Assembly: GCF_023343835.1 (NCBI RefSeq)
Contig: NC_064447.1
Span: forward strand, 11,118,501 to 11,182,500
DNA: 64,000 nucleotides
Source of the DNA: Lagopus muta
Taxonomy: Eukaryota; Chordata; Aves; Galliformes; Phasianidae
Direction of reading: 5' to 3'
Part shown: one piece after another, positions 25,140 through 37,600 of the stretch
How the letters are laid out: each line of letters opens with the position of its first letter
How positions within the stretch are numbered: position 1 is the first letter of the stretch
Translations under genes and position numbers: made by a program
Notes under the pieces: model-generated
Databases searched by the model: none
The model's input: only the letters and a program-made list of their open reading frames with translations
What the model was told of the DNA's origin: nothing

Positions 25140-25260
25140 TTTAATGGGATGTGGCTCAGCAGCCTGGTCTGGTGGTTGGCAGCCCTGCCCAGGGGGTTTG
25201 GAACTAAATGATCTTTGAGGTCTTTTTCAACCCGGGCCGTTCTACAATTCTGTCCTATGA
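25140..25260 (+). mobile_element. CR1 LINE 3'-end fragment
   Basis: Recognisable CR1 3' sequence: agcagcctggtctggtgg, ctgcccagggggtttggaac, aaatgatctttgaggtctt, then gttctacaattctgtcctat at the tail. It is diverged and 5'-truncated. Confidence 0.85.
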
Positions 25261-28200
25261 GCCTACACTCAGGTAGGTGATGGTGAGCGGCTCAGTGTCT
25301 GTGCATTGCTCAAACCAACCCTTGCACGCGTTTGCTGTCTGCCTCTCCCTTCCCTGCTCAGGTCTGGGTCCAGCAGCAGCCGTGCTGAGGCCTCTGGAAG
25401 CAACCACATCCTCCCCATCCTCAGAGTGGAGCTGGGAGCCCTCCTGGAGCGCTGCAGACCGCCGCAGGTCAGGCACGGCGCTGGCACCCCGCTGTTGGCA
25501 TCCTGCTGCTGTTTGCTCTCCCCGTGAGGTTGTTCTTTCTACCTCGTGCCATATTGCTTGCCTGTTCGAATCCCTCTCTCCCTCTCCAACAACTTTTTTC
25601 TCTCCTCCTCCCACGCTCTAGCAAAGCCCAAGAGCTTGTTGGCAGGAAAGCGAGCCTCTGCTCCGTCCAGTTCAATCCACTCCAGCTCTGCCTGGTGTGT
25701 GTCCAGGTTTCTTTCCTGGAGTAATTGATGGGGGTCAGGCAGCGAGTTGCTGGAAGCAGTGCCAGTGCTGTGCTGCTCTCCTTCTGCCTCTCAGGCAGGG
25801 TGAAGGGAAGGCTGAGGGTACGGAGCCCACACCAACGCTTAAGGAAACCTGTCCTGTCCCATGGAGGAATCCCAACAGCAGGAGGAAGGCCATTCTCATC
25901 CCAACCAGGCATTTCTCCTCCACCAACGCACAGCAGCACCAGCAGGATTTGGCAGAGCTGGCAGTTAATCCTTTGGTCCTGGGGGTCAGAGCAGCCCCAC
26001 AAAGCAGGCCATGCCTTCCTCTTGGCAAAGTGGAACCCACCTGCCTTTTGTTGCTGGGTCGGGGCAGGCAGTCAGGCCTGGTTTGTAACACCATTATTCT
26101 GTTGGCCAGAGTGTGATGCTCAGACATCTGTATTCATGCAAGCTGGTCAGAAGTCCTGATGCAAACGCTAGCAGTTATGATCAGGGCTGGGGAAGGTCGC
26201 CCACAGGTAGTAAAGACAGCACTACAAAATGGTGACAACAAGGGGAAGATGCCTTCTGCCCACCCCGGCCATGGTCTGGAGCTCCTATCTCTGCCACAAA
26301 TCCTCTTATGGTGAGTGAGAATTTCCGCTGCTTCTGCACTGCAGGCAGGATTCACCAGATGTTAATAATGTGCTTATTTTCTCTAAGTGCTATTTTGGCA
26401 TCGGTGTTAATTACAATTTATATTCTGCAACATTTACACTGGGAAAAGAACCCACCCTAATAGTCCCCAATTGGCAGAGCTGGGCTATTAAGCATCGCAC
26501 CATATGTTCTGAGCAGAGCAGTGCATGGGACTCGGAGCCCACTCAGTGCTGAGACTCCAGCCTGCAGCGTTGGAGCAGGAGAGAATGGAGGCATTGGCGT
26601 TCTGTTGCTAGCTTTTATTTAATACAGAATCCCTCCCCCTTCCTCTGGTCTCTGTCCCCATCTCTCCAGAAATATCCCCCCGCTCCCTATAGGCGCCCAG
26701 TGAGGTGATCTCAGCCTGCTGATGCTGCTGTCCGTGGGCTGGAATGAATGGATTCCATTACAGAAGGAGCACTCCTTGCAGGCACTGCCTCTCTGGGCTG
26801 CCCAGTTCCTGCTGGTGTGTTTTGTGCTGCTCCCTAAATCTGACCCACCGTCTCCGGGGCTGTGGGAGAAACCTGTGTGCTGACCACTGATGTGTCTGTG
26901 CACCTTTGGGAGGAGGAGATCCTGGGGACAAGCAATAGTGGGGAAAGCAACAGTTGTCTGTGTTTTGTTTGTGCTTCCTTTGGGCAGCGTGCAGGGCTGG
27001 GAGGTCCCCTTCCTGGGAGGAGAGCGCAGGTCTGGGCTGCTGATGCAAGCTGCTGGGTAGCAGAGCAGAAGCTCTGCTTGCATTAATCCCCAGGGCTGTC
27101 TCTGCAGCAGGGTCTGTCCTCTCACCTCTTTGGTGGCTCTTTGGGACTCGGGGCAGGGAGCCCCAAGCCCTGGCTGGGCGCTGCAGGGTGAAGCACCATC
27201 CACGTGGCTCTGTGGCTCCGCAGGGATGCGCAGGCAGCCGGGCGTGCTGGCAGGAGACCCATTTCCATAGAAACCAGTTGGGATGCTGTACAGGGAATAG
27301 TGATGAGCAGTGAAGGGACGTCGCCTTGGACGCAGCCCCCAGACTCACGGATACTTCTAGGGAGCTTCCCCCCCTCCCTCCCACCTCCGCTCCTCAGCTT
27401 TCATCACGTTTTCAAAATGGCCAACCTGGTTAGGAATAACCATCATCGTAAAAAAGGATGGATGGGGTCTGACTACGAACACTGTTGCTGTTAGCAGCAG
27501 GATGTCGGCCATAAAACACGAAGCAAGGGAGGCATTGACCTTTCTGCTGTTTGAAATGAATGGAGACATCAATATCCATTGTTTCGTGGCATTGACCTCT
27601 GCTGTGCTCCGTTCTCCCTCCCCTTTACTTATTTATTATTTTTAGCTTTCCCCCCTGCTCTGCAGGGTCACCTGGTTCCATCTACAGCTTCCTCTCTCGC
27701 TCAGCGACAGGGGACCAGCGTTGTGCAGAGGCTCCCTGCGCTGTGCCGGTGCTGTGGGTGCGTGCTGAGCCCCACTCCTGCAGTGCATTCCCCCCTTCCC
27801 CGTGCCAAGTCAGAGCTGCGAGCTCTGGAGGAAGGCAGATCAATGCACGTTTAATTACGGCGGGGTTCTTATTTCGGTTTTTAAGCAGTGAAGTGTAACG
27901 TTTTATGTGAGCACCATCGGAGCCTGGTTGCCCGGTTCCTTGTTTTATTTATTGCTTTAAAGGAGCCCCTTCTTTTGTGGACTTCATCTCCGCGCGGCGA
28001 ACCTGAAATCAGGCATTGCTAATGAGCTGCGTGACAATTAAGTAATGTAGCACAAAACCATTAGGACGCTGGATTTGGTTTTGAAGTTGGTCCTTTGAAG
28101 CGGAGCTGCAGCTCCCTGCCCAAGGCTGCTGGGGAAAATGTTGCTCTTTCAAAACTTTCTTTGAAAATAAAATGTCAGCATAAGAGTCCCTGCTTGTGTC

Positions 28201-29559
28201 GCCCCTCGCTATGAGCAGCGGGGGGGAAATGGGCGCTCGCTGTGCTGGCAGGCGTGGGAAGGGAGTTGGGAGAGCAGGAAACGGGTGCTTGGTGTGCAGA
28301 GCTGCCACCAAAGCTGCTGGTTGGGGAACAGAGGCGCCCTGGGAGGGCAGGAGCTGACCCACAGCTGGGGGGGTTGGGCTGTGGCGCTGCCAGGCTCCTG
28401 GGCTCGGACCTCTCCATCCGCGCGCTCATCTGATGCTTGTGTTTGCACCCAGCCCCGTGTTTTCGTGGTGAGTCCAATTCTGAATGTGCAGCTTTCCTGT
28501 ACGCAGCGGCATGTAAAACTTCTAATAAAGAGTGAATCTGCTCTGAACCAGGTCTCTCGCTGCCTCCTGCCTTGTATTTCCCTTGCAAAGTGCAGCCCGA
28601 AGCCGTCCGTTCCCCCGTGGGACGCACTGCGGGGTTCTGTTCTATCTGCAGAACGTGAGCTCACGTGCTGGAGGAGCTGCGTTGCCTTTGTGGACATCCA
28701 GACAGCAACTGAGCCTCACTGCTGCAGGACGAAGCTCTGTGATGTGCAGCTGGGTGAGTGGTGCAGGTGGGCAGTGAGGGCTGCACTCGCCAGCCTTGGA
28801 GGTGTTGCAGATCCATGGAGGATCCACTGGGGGACGTGGTTTGGTGTGATTTGGTGTGGCTTGGGGTTGGTGAACCTGGCTGCCCTGCAGCTGCTGTGGG
28901 CACCCAGCTCTGCCTGGAGGCTCTATCTGATGGTGCCCGTGGGCTCCACTGCTCTGTGTGCTCTGGCAGGGGCCATCCCTGGTGCTCGTGTTTAAGTTAT
29001 GGATTTTATTGCTCCAATAACCGTTATCTAACTGTGGTTTTGAGGAGGGAGGAGAGAGATAAGGAGGGAGGAGGCTGAGGAAGGAATGTGCTTTCGGGCT
29101 CTGCTGGGCCTCCAGCTTATTACAGGGGCTCCCTGTACTGTTTGGGCATTAATCATCCCCGAGGAGGGCTGGGGAGCAGCAGTTGGTGCCACGACTGAGG
29201 ATGGAGCAGCTCGTCCTGGAGCCGTGCTGTGCCCCTGCAGCACATCTGCTGGCACAGGGCTGTGAATGTTCCCAGGAGGGGTCTGTGGGGGAGCTGGGAG
29301 ACAGCAGGGTGAGAGCTCTGCAGCCTTTTAGTTTTCTTGCTGTTCCACACTGCCCTGTTTTCTTGGATAATGGCAATGCAAAAGGGATGGCAGCCATCTC
29401 CCTGCTTCCCAAAACGATGCTGTGCAGCAGAAGACCTGGCTGCTCTCATGTGACACGAGAAGAGCTGTTCTCTCTGGTTTTATCCCCAGCTTTTGACCTC
29501 ACAGAGATGGCATTGATCTCTGCCAGGTGGGCTGGTGGGGGGGGCTGGTGGTGTTCCTG

Positions 29560-29806
29560 GAGGGTGAATGGCTTTAAAGTGGGAGAGGGGAGGTGTGGGT
29601 TGGATGTAAGGGCGGTGAGATGCTGGAGCAGTGGGTGCCCCATCCCTGGAGGTGCCTGAGGTCATGGATGGGCCCTGGGCAGCCTGAGCTGGGGGAGGCA
29701 ATGAGCCCAAAGCAGGGTTGAGGCTGAGGGGCTGTGAGGTCCCTTTCAACCCAACCATTCCACGGTCTTTAAGGTCCCTTCCAACCCAACCTTTCTGTGG
29801 TTCTAC
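29560..29806 (+). mobile_element. CR1 LINE 3' fragment
   Basis: CR1-like sequence runs from gaatggctttaaagtggg through ggttggatgtaaggg, gtgccccatccctggaggtg and gggccctgggcagcctgag to a tail where the gtcccttycaacccaacc terminal segment appears twice (about 29740-29800). Confidence 0.88.
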
Positions 29807-30239
29807 AAATAGATGGGAAGCTTTAGGAGGGACCAGAAGGAGAGAAGTGCTGCTGTTAGGGCAGGGATGAGCTGTGGCTGTGGTTTGGTCTCTGTGGGAC
29901 ACGTGGTGGCTCCGGCGATGCTGCAGTGCCACCGGTTGGGGCTGGGCCCAGTGCTCTGGGTGGCACCAGCGTTGCCCCCAGCATCTCCTCCCCGTTTTGC
30001 TGTGCTCCCATTTGCTGCTGTGGGGCACCGAAGGGCTGTGTGGAGTTGGAGATCCACAGTGTGCTGAGAAGAGGGAAAAGAGGATGAGCTGCATCCCTCC
30101 CACAGAGCGCAGGTGGGTGGAGGAAGGACTTCTGAGCTGCTCTCCCATAAGCAGCATTGTTGGAGCACCGCTGCTGTCCTCTCCATCCCCTCTGTAATCA
30201 GGAATTAAAAGTACAGCTCATAAAATCCTTTTGCTTTCT

Positions 30240-30296
30240 CCAGAAGGAGGGAAGAAAAGAGAGGGGAGAAGAAAAAAAGAGAAAAAAAAGCCTTGA
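30240..30296. repeat. Polypurine (GA-rich) tract
   Basis: About 55 bp almost purely G and A on the + strand (for example aggagggaagaaaagagagg). Simple-sequence DNA. Confidence 0.8.
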
Positions 30297-30399
30297 AAAT
30301 GCTAAAGGACATAAAGGGCGTTCATGAAAGGGCTGGATGGTGGTTATTGCAGCAGGGGGAAAAACAACATTATTTCAGTGTGCAGATAAAAGGAAGGGG

Positions 30400-30660
30400 A
30401 AAAGCAGCGTATTTATAGCTGGGGAGCCTGGATTCCTTGTTAAGCCGCTATTATCAAATTAATGTCAAAATGCATCAAACAGGCATGAGTGTTCTGGGCC
30501 CCTTATGCAAAGTGCTTGCAAATTGGTTACAAATACATTTGTTTACAGGGTACGAGGCAGGAGCGAGCTAATTAGTCATTGTAGCGGGTTGTTTTGTCTT
30601 TTTTTTAATAATTTTTTTTGGCAATTACAGACAGGCTTGTTTTGAAGTACAAACAGAACC
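30400..30660. promoter_or_regulatory. AT-rich island, candidate regulatory element
   Basis: Within GC-rich intergenic DNA this block has few CpG sites, no simple repeat and many TAAT/ATTA-type cores (for example caaattaatg and gctaattagtcatt), resembling developmental enhancers in composition. It has no coding signal. Conservation cannot be tested here, so this is only a candidate. Confidence 0.3.
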
Positions 30661-33600
30661 CCTTTAAAAACACATCGAGTGCATCCCCAACCCGGGAAGG
30701 GATTCCAGCCCTCCCCCCCCTTGGCTGTGCAGGCCGTGCCCTGCTGCCTCCTTGCTGCCTGAGCTCTGCCCTTCTCCACATTTGCTCCCCATGCGGTATT
30801 TGCCTTCACCCCGTGCCCAATGCAGGTTGTATTCCTCTGCCTTTACCAGAACTCCTCCAATTTACGATCAGCTCTCTCATCCCATCCATCAGTGGCCCTC
30901 AGGTAGTCCCAGAGCCTCCGATGCTGTGTTCCTATGGTGCTGCAGGCAGCCATGTGCCAGGCTCTGCTCCTCACCCTGCGCTGCTGATGGACTCCTTGTG
31001 CCAGACTGAGCCCAGGACAGCCCTTCTCTGCTCAAGGAATTCAAAGCACACGAGGACGCCCGGCGTGAGCTGATCTTCAGGTGTGGCTCAGTGCCCCTGT
31101 CTGCGTTTGCCTTCCGAATTCTATTTCTGAACGGGTCGCCACGGGATCACCACGGCAGCCCCAGTTTGGGGGACGGAGCTGCGCTGCTTTATGCCGCGTT
31201 GTGGCACTGCAGCCCCGTGTGCCGCCCTCGGGGCTGAGGGCTGCGACCCCGACCGCAGGGGATGCGGTGCCACGATGTCACCTGGAGGACGGAGGGCTCC
31301 TCCCGGTCGGTCCCTTCCCGGGGCACTTGTGGGAGCCCTGCTGGGGTCGGTCCCTGCTGTGGGGCTCCACCAAAGGCTCTGCTATCGGCTCCCCGTGGTT
31401 GGGGTGAGGTGGCTGCAGCCCGGGGCCGTTGTCATTCCCCTCATGTAGCAGGAAGGATTTCTGCGAGTGCCATAAAGCATCACGTGGGCAGAGCCTGGGT
31501 GAGCTCTAATTGCTTCTATTTGCATAATGAGGCGCAGCACGGCATCCTGCTGGTATCGGAAAGGGGAAAATCAAAATCGGCTTCAGATAAACAGCCTGCC
31601 CCCAGCCCTACCCGCTCCTCATCGCATCCTTTCCCCCGTACAGATGGGTGCGGGGTTTCTCCAGCTCCAGGGTCCCTCCTGCCCCCCGGGAGCACCGTGC
31701 CACCCCCTGCCCTCTCCGTGGGGGCTGTGATCGCAGCCCCCCCCCTCCATCGCCCATCTGTCCCTGCAGCACCGCTCCCGGCGGAGCCCCGTGCGGGCAA
31801 TGGATCCCAGTTTGGTTTTGTCACCACGGAAGGACAGCGACGTTCTCGCAGCAACGGTGGCACCCAGCGCAGCCATCAGGTCCTGGAGGCCGTCGTTTAT
31901 CACAGGACGAAGGGAGGCGCTGCCACGCGAGTTCGTGGGGCGCCGGAGGGTCAGCGCCGTGCGGGTTCCATGGCACTTCCCCAGTGAGAGCCCAGCAGGT
32001 GTCACTACAGCCTGTGTGATGGGGACAGGAGAGGGGACAGTCCCATCCGGGGGTCACACGCTGTGCGCTACGCACTGCGCTGCTCCGGACCCGTTCTCCT
32101 CGGCAGAGTGCCCAAAGGCAGCAGGAAGGGCACCCGGAGGAGGGCATGGTGTCCCCTGACGGCACTGTCAGCAGCCCGTGTCCCCAGCCCCCAAGGGACG
32201 AGGACCATCTTTACCCCATCCATCCCAGCGGACGGATCCGGGCGCTGGCACAGATTCGGGAGCGCTGCTGGGACCTTCCTGGTGTCCCTGCCCCGGCAGC
32301 ACGCCGAAACGCGCCTCACCATCCAGCCCTCCTCCTCCTCCTCCCCTGATTCCTCCGAGCACTCCGCTGCCCTTTGGGGGAGAAGTGCTGACTCCAGATG
32401 TTTCCCTAATGAGAACCTTCTGCAAACAGCTCTGCTTTATTTTCCTACGGAAAGCAAACCGAAGGGCCGTGCTGGTGATGCTAAATCCCCCGCAGCCGGC
32501 GCTGGGATGCGGGCAGAGCCCCCAGCTGCCTTCTGCAGAGCGGTGCCGGTGCAGCACCATGTGCCCAACGGGGTGGGTTTGGGCTCTGCACTTTCCTAGC
32601 TCAGGCTCATGCCATCGTGTTCGGGATCCCATCTGAGCCGTTGTTGCCCATCCCTGGGTCTGTCCGTTGCTCCTACAGATCCACGGAGCGCTGCGGGTCG
32701 GCGCTGAAAGATGGCAAAGCGTTCATTTGAACGCACCCCGTGCTGCCTCGGGGTCAGTTCGGGGGATTAACTGCAGTGGATGGCATTTAGCAAACAGCCT
32801 CATCCCTCCCCCACCCTGCTGTCATCTCAGAAGGGTTAAAAAGAAACCGCATGTGGGCGCGGGGGGGGGAATAAAATGGAGATGGGGCGGTGAGCGCTGT
32901 GGGGTTTTCTGCCCCATCCCAAAGGACGCAACGCACGTGACCCCCAGCCACGGGCGGTCAATGGGGTCAGGGGGCCCTGGGGAGCCCCTGCGGTGCCACT
33001 GCAGAGGAAGGGATGATATCCCACACCACAGCTCCGGGTTTGCTCCCATTGCCATGCATGGGGCGCTGCGGCGGGGCTGAGCCTCCATCACCGCGTCACT
33101 CCTCAGCCTTTCCTCATTTCTTCGGGATTTCAGGCAGCTTCCAAATTCCTGCGCAGCCAAATCCTCCGTGGGGCTGCCAGGAGCCCCGGCCAGCAGTGGG
33201 GACGTGCAGTTTCTGTACCCACAGAGCAGCCAGGATCGCTGGCGTTCCGCAGGCGATGAGGATGGGATGGAGCCCCGCTGCTCCGCATCCTGACACGGCC
33301 ACGTCACAGCAGGGCGTCCTGCAGGATCCCTTTGCTGGCACCTGGGCTTGACCCCAAAACTCGAGGTGATGAGGAGAGCTCTCCCAGCTCTGCACCCCTC
33401 TGCTTCGGGGTCCCACCCCAAACTCCCCACACTTCGCCCTCCCGCTGTCTCCACAACCCCGCCGTGTTCCCGAATGTGGAATCGTGTTGGTTCCTCTGCC
33501 CTCGTGCAGGATTTATTGTCCGCAGGACTTCCTGTGCTTGCTTTCAACATGCACTATTTCTTCTCGTGAGCCATAAATCAAAACTGTTTGTTTGTTTCCA

Positions 33601-33832
33601 GTGGCTTTTTTTTTTTTTTTTTAACAGTTATGATTATGATTATTATTGTTCTTTACTCCTCAGGGCCTCCCAGAGCTCTGGGAAGCACCTTGGGGGCAGA
33701 TGGAGGCGGGGAGGAGATGTGGAGAAGCTCTGAGTCCGCAGTGATGGCACACATTGGGCGTCCATGAGAAATGCTCACAGGAATCGAGCTGGGAAAGGTG
33801 GGAAATCCTGCCCTGATGCTGTGGACCTCCAG

Positions 33833-34051
33833 CACTTCTCCATAACACTGCTCCATGTCCAACACTGCTCCATAGCACTGCTCCATGTCCAACACTGCTC
33901 CATAACACTGCTCCACCTCCAGCACTGCTCCATAGCACTGCTCCATAGCACTGCTCCATAACACTGCTCCACCTCCAGCGCTTCTCCATAACACTGCTCC
34001 ATAGCACTGCTCCATAACACTGCTCCACCTCCAGCACTGCTCCATCTCCAG
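33833..34051. repeat. Minisatellite, alternating 13- and 17-bp units (about 15 units)
   Basis: Tandem units begin CACTGCTCCAT and are either 13 bp (CACTGCTCCATAR) or 17 bp (ending GTCCAA or CTCCAG), often alternating to make a 30-bp higher-order unit. The 17-bp form looks like the 13-bp form with an added 4 bp. The frame-neutral 30-bp period creates long spurious open frames on the - strand. Confidence 0.92.
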
Positions 34052-35074
34052 CCACAGCAGGATGCAACCCCATGGCCTGGACACCCTTTGTGTGTTGGGT
34101 TTCTCCATTGAAGCCTCACAGACATGAACCCAATTTGGTTTTCCTGCCTCATCCCGTGCAGAGCGGAGCCTTGCAGTGAGCTGCATGCACCGAGCCCCTC
34201 CTCTACCCTTTGGGCTCCTGTCAGAGACCCCAGGGCTGGGGACCCACCTTGAGCCAATCCCACCTGCAGGATGCAGCTCTCTGCTCCGCTCTGCTCTTTC
34301 CACCAGCGACTCATGGAAATCCATTTGTGCTGCAGCCGCAGCTCGGCACGCCGGCTGTTCCTCCTTACTCTCCTCTTTCTTTTGTTTTTGTTTTGGAGTT
34401 CTTTGGCCCAAAGAAAACACCTGGGATGCCGACCTTCCCACAGCGCTTTCCTCACCTCGAAGGCTTTTTCTTTTCACCACCCCACTCTGGCTGCACAAAC
34501 CGCACCAGGACGCGGCCCGATGGCGCTCCCAGGGCTGAATCTTATTTGGGAGGGGATTGTGATTTTCCAGCAGCTCTCACACAGCGGCGGAGGCACCCGC
34601 GGGGTTCCCACCACCCCTCTGCTGCTCCCCGGGCCAGCGTCAGCACGCCCGCATCGCGTCCCCTGGGGATGCAACAGCCAACCGGATCCGCCGGGAGATG
34701 TTGGCGAAAACACCCCCGAAATGATAAATGGTGCCGAGCTGTGCTTTATGCTCTATATTTAACAGCATTGTCTTCTTTTAATTTATTTTATTTTTCTTGG
34801 AAACGGGTGTGGGGGAGCAGCACTCGCTTTTCCCGCGACTTTTCGCGCTCCCGCAGCGCGCTGACCCCTCCGTGGCGCTCTGGAAAGCAAATTTCTTTTT
34901 TGGTTTTCGTTTGGAAGCCGGGATGGAAAATGATTTCCAAACTCCCCAAATTAGAAACAGTGCTTTGTTTTGGTGGTGGGGGTGGGGAGAGGGGGGGGGG
35001 GAGGAGCGGAGTGTGTCATCCCACAGCAATGAGGAGCGCGCCCAGGGAGCGCGGCACTGTGATTGATTTCTGCA

Positions 35075-35191
35075 GCGCTGCCCCGTAGCACTGCCCTGTA
35101 GCACTGCCCTGTAGGACTGCCCCGTAGTGCTGCCCCATAGCAGTACCCCATAGTTCCACCCCACAGCACTGCCCCACGACTCTGCCCTGAG
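35075..35191. repeat. 13-bp minisatellite, about 9 units
   Basis: Nine consecutive 13-bp units resemble GCACTGCCCCRTA, the last ones most degenerate. The unit differs by only one or two bases from the 13-bp unit of the array about 1 kb upstream. Confidence 0.88.
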
Positions 35192-37345
35192 GGTTTGCAC
35201 ACTGAGGGTTTGGCTTTGAGCTGTCGATAAGTGATTGGAACGAATGCTGTGTGGTGCTGGGGCACAAGCAGGAGGCGGTTTCTTGCTGGGATTTTGTTTC
35301 AGTGTGTCCTCGTTGTGATTTCACTGTGGGTTATTTTGTTCCTCACAAAAAAACATCGGGTCCTATGGGAGCTGGGTTGGACTCACACAAAAAGGAGCCA
35401 GTCCTGCCCGGGACAAGCTCGTCCCCATCCCTGCAGTTAGAGGTTCTATTGACAAACCACCACGGCAGAGGCTTCCTGGTGCCTTCTGCAGCTCCAAATG
35501 GGCCCTCAGCCTCGGGCTGTAGGGGTGCCAGGCCGTTTCTGCGGGTGCAGCAGCAGGCATTGCCAGAAATCCCAGACAAACAGTGCATTTTAAGAAATCA
35601 CAGCGGGTGCTGCGTGCGTCCATTGGCAGCAGCTGCACAGGGTGGAGAAACCTTCACCCTCTGCGTTTTTCCCCTGTGGGACACCTCAGCTCATGCACCC
35701 ATAGGCACAGGGGGGTGGCCGTGGGCTGGCTGCCCCCCCAGCTCAGGCTGCCCAGTGCCCAGTGTGGCCTGGGGCACCTGCAGGAAGGTGATCCCACGTC
35801 CTGGTGATGCTGGAGCCACATGGGCTGGGTTTGCTCCCTGCCAGCTGACGCTCGAAGAACAGAGCAGCGTTACACCTCGGTCCCTCTGCTCTCATTCTTC
35901 CTCTCTTCCACCTTTTCCCCTTCTTCATTTATTATATTTTTTATTTTTCCCAGGCCCCATTTTTCCCCCCATCGAGGGAAAAACGCTTCGCCTAATTAGC
36001 AAAACACGTCAAAGAAAAATGATTAATGTCCCAGGGAGGAGATTGAGCCGCCTTTGTGCCCGGGTTGCCTGACTTCTGCTCCTCAAGGTTTTATTAAAAG
36101 ATAAGGCAGCTCGTGACGGGCAAGCAAAGCAAAGCATGCGCTCTGCCCGGTGCCGTGGGGTGGGAGGAGGGGGGGCTGCAGATCGGGGTCACTGGGGCTC
36201 GTGTTTCTGTGCCTCTGCATGTGACCGTCACCGTGGTGTCGGGCCTTGGCAGGGGGAAAGGCGTAAGCTCTGGCTGAATGCCTCCTTTATTCTTCCAAGG
36301 CAGGTAACTCAATCCTGCCGGCCGGGCTCTGAGCGGCGCTGCGATTGAGGGCGTTTGCATGGGGTGATGCTGAGGGGGAGAGCGGTTTGGGGAGGAGATG
36401 CTGGGGGTGGGTGCCTCAAATTGGGGTCAGGTCCAGCAGCAGGGTGGTGAGGGGACAGCCGGGTTCCCATCCCAGCGCTCTGCCACAAACCGCAGCACTT
36501 CTGCCCCACATCCTTTGCGACGAGCTCTCGCAAAACTCCGTGCCTGCTGTGGGGCGGTTGTTGCAGACACCCGTGGGCTGGAGCATCGCCGCACCCCAGG
36601 ATGTGCCCAGCTCTCAGCACAGCTCTAGGAGATCCCAGCGCAGCATTCTTTGCCATTATCACCACGTGAAACCACGAGAAACTCCCAAACCAGCAAACTG
36701 GAGGCATCTGCGTGTCGGTGGGTGCGTGGGGAGCTGCGGCGCGGGCCGCTCTGTGCCGCTCTGTGCTCAGAGGGCTTCTCCTCTAGCACCAGCCCCGCGC
36801 TCGGCTCTGCTCCACATAAACAAGGGCTGCGTGTCGGCTGGAGGCGGCCTTCTGGGCTGTGCGCCGCTGGGTGGGACCTCAGCACAGAAATATTTTCAAG
36901 ATAAACAGAGGAAAACGAGTCCTGGAGGAGGACGGAGCCGCTGGCAGCGCTCCTCGCCATTTCGGGGCAGGAACTTGGAGCTCCGCGGGCTGGGGTGGAA
37001 AGATGGCTTTTGTAAATTCCTTCTTCTCCTAAGGGAACTCGGAGGGCTGAAGATAAACACAAAGGGCAACGGGCGGCGAAACCCACTGGGGGAGAGCGGG
37101 GACGGCACGGGGCAGAAGCGCCTTGGGGAGGGCGATGAGTGCCGTGGGGCACAGCGCCCCCCCTGCAGCATCGCCGCATCCCGAATGTCGCTGATGGCGG
37201 AGCTGAGCAGCGCCCAGCACCAACCAGGACCTGCTGGCAATGCCGAGTGCTGGCAGCGGCGCCCTGGGGGACGCGGCCCCGTCTGCTGGGCTCCGGGGTG
37301 CTGGGATGCCGGCGTCTCCCCTCCCCCCCCTCCTCCTTCCCACCC

Positions 37346-37600
37346 TCAGCAAATTTAATTAAAAGTCATCCAGATTCCTTTGAAAGAAAATGTCATCCGT
37401 CGACACAATTACACTTTAACTAACCAAAGCTGTTACAGTTCCTATATATATTGGAATCAGGCTGTCGTTATTAGTTCTAAGTAAGTAATTTATTCCCATT
37501 ATTGTGTTCAAATTACAGGATATTACCCCCCGGGGAAATAATCCTGTTATTTGAAATGTAAAAAAGAACTCTGCATGGACAACAATAGGTTCCTAAACGA
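37346..37600. promoter_or_regulatory. AT-rich island, candidate regulatory element
   Basis: About 250 bp of non-repetitive AT-rich sequence (for example atttaattaaaagtcat and cctatatatattggaatc) is embedded in GC-rich DNA 4 kb upstream of the TNRC18 promoter. It has several homeodomain-like TAAT/ATTA cores and no coding potential. Whether it is conserved is unknown. Confidence 0.3.

Noticed and set aside
25555-25585. GTTCGAATCC, resembling a tRNA B box
   Set aside because: There is no A box at the right distance and no cloverleaf can be drawn from the flanks.
28285-28995. A 236-codon + strand open frame in the FBXL18-TNRC18 interval
   Set aside because: No family resemblance, no splice partners, and composition like the surrounding GC-rich non-coding DNA.
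33653-34498. A 281-codon - strand frame with repeated VLWSS/MEQCYGAVL segments
   Set aside because: The repeat peptide is produced by the 30-bp minisatellite period. There is no start context, splice support or homologue.
36345-37358. A 337-codon + strand open frame in the FBXL18-TNRC18 interval
   Set aside because: GC-rich chance frame with overlapping - strand frames. No domain is recognised and the sequence is rich in Gly, Arg and Ser as expected from composition.
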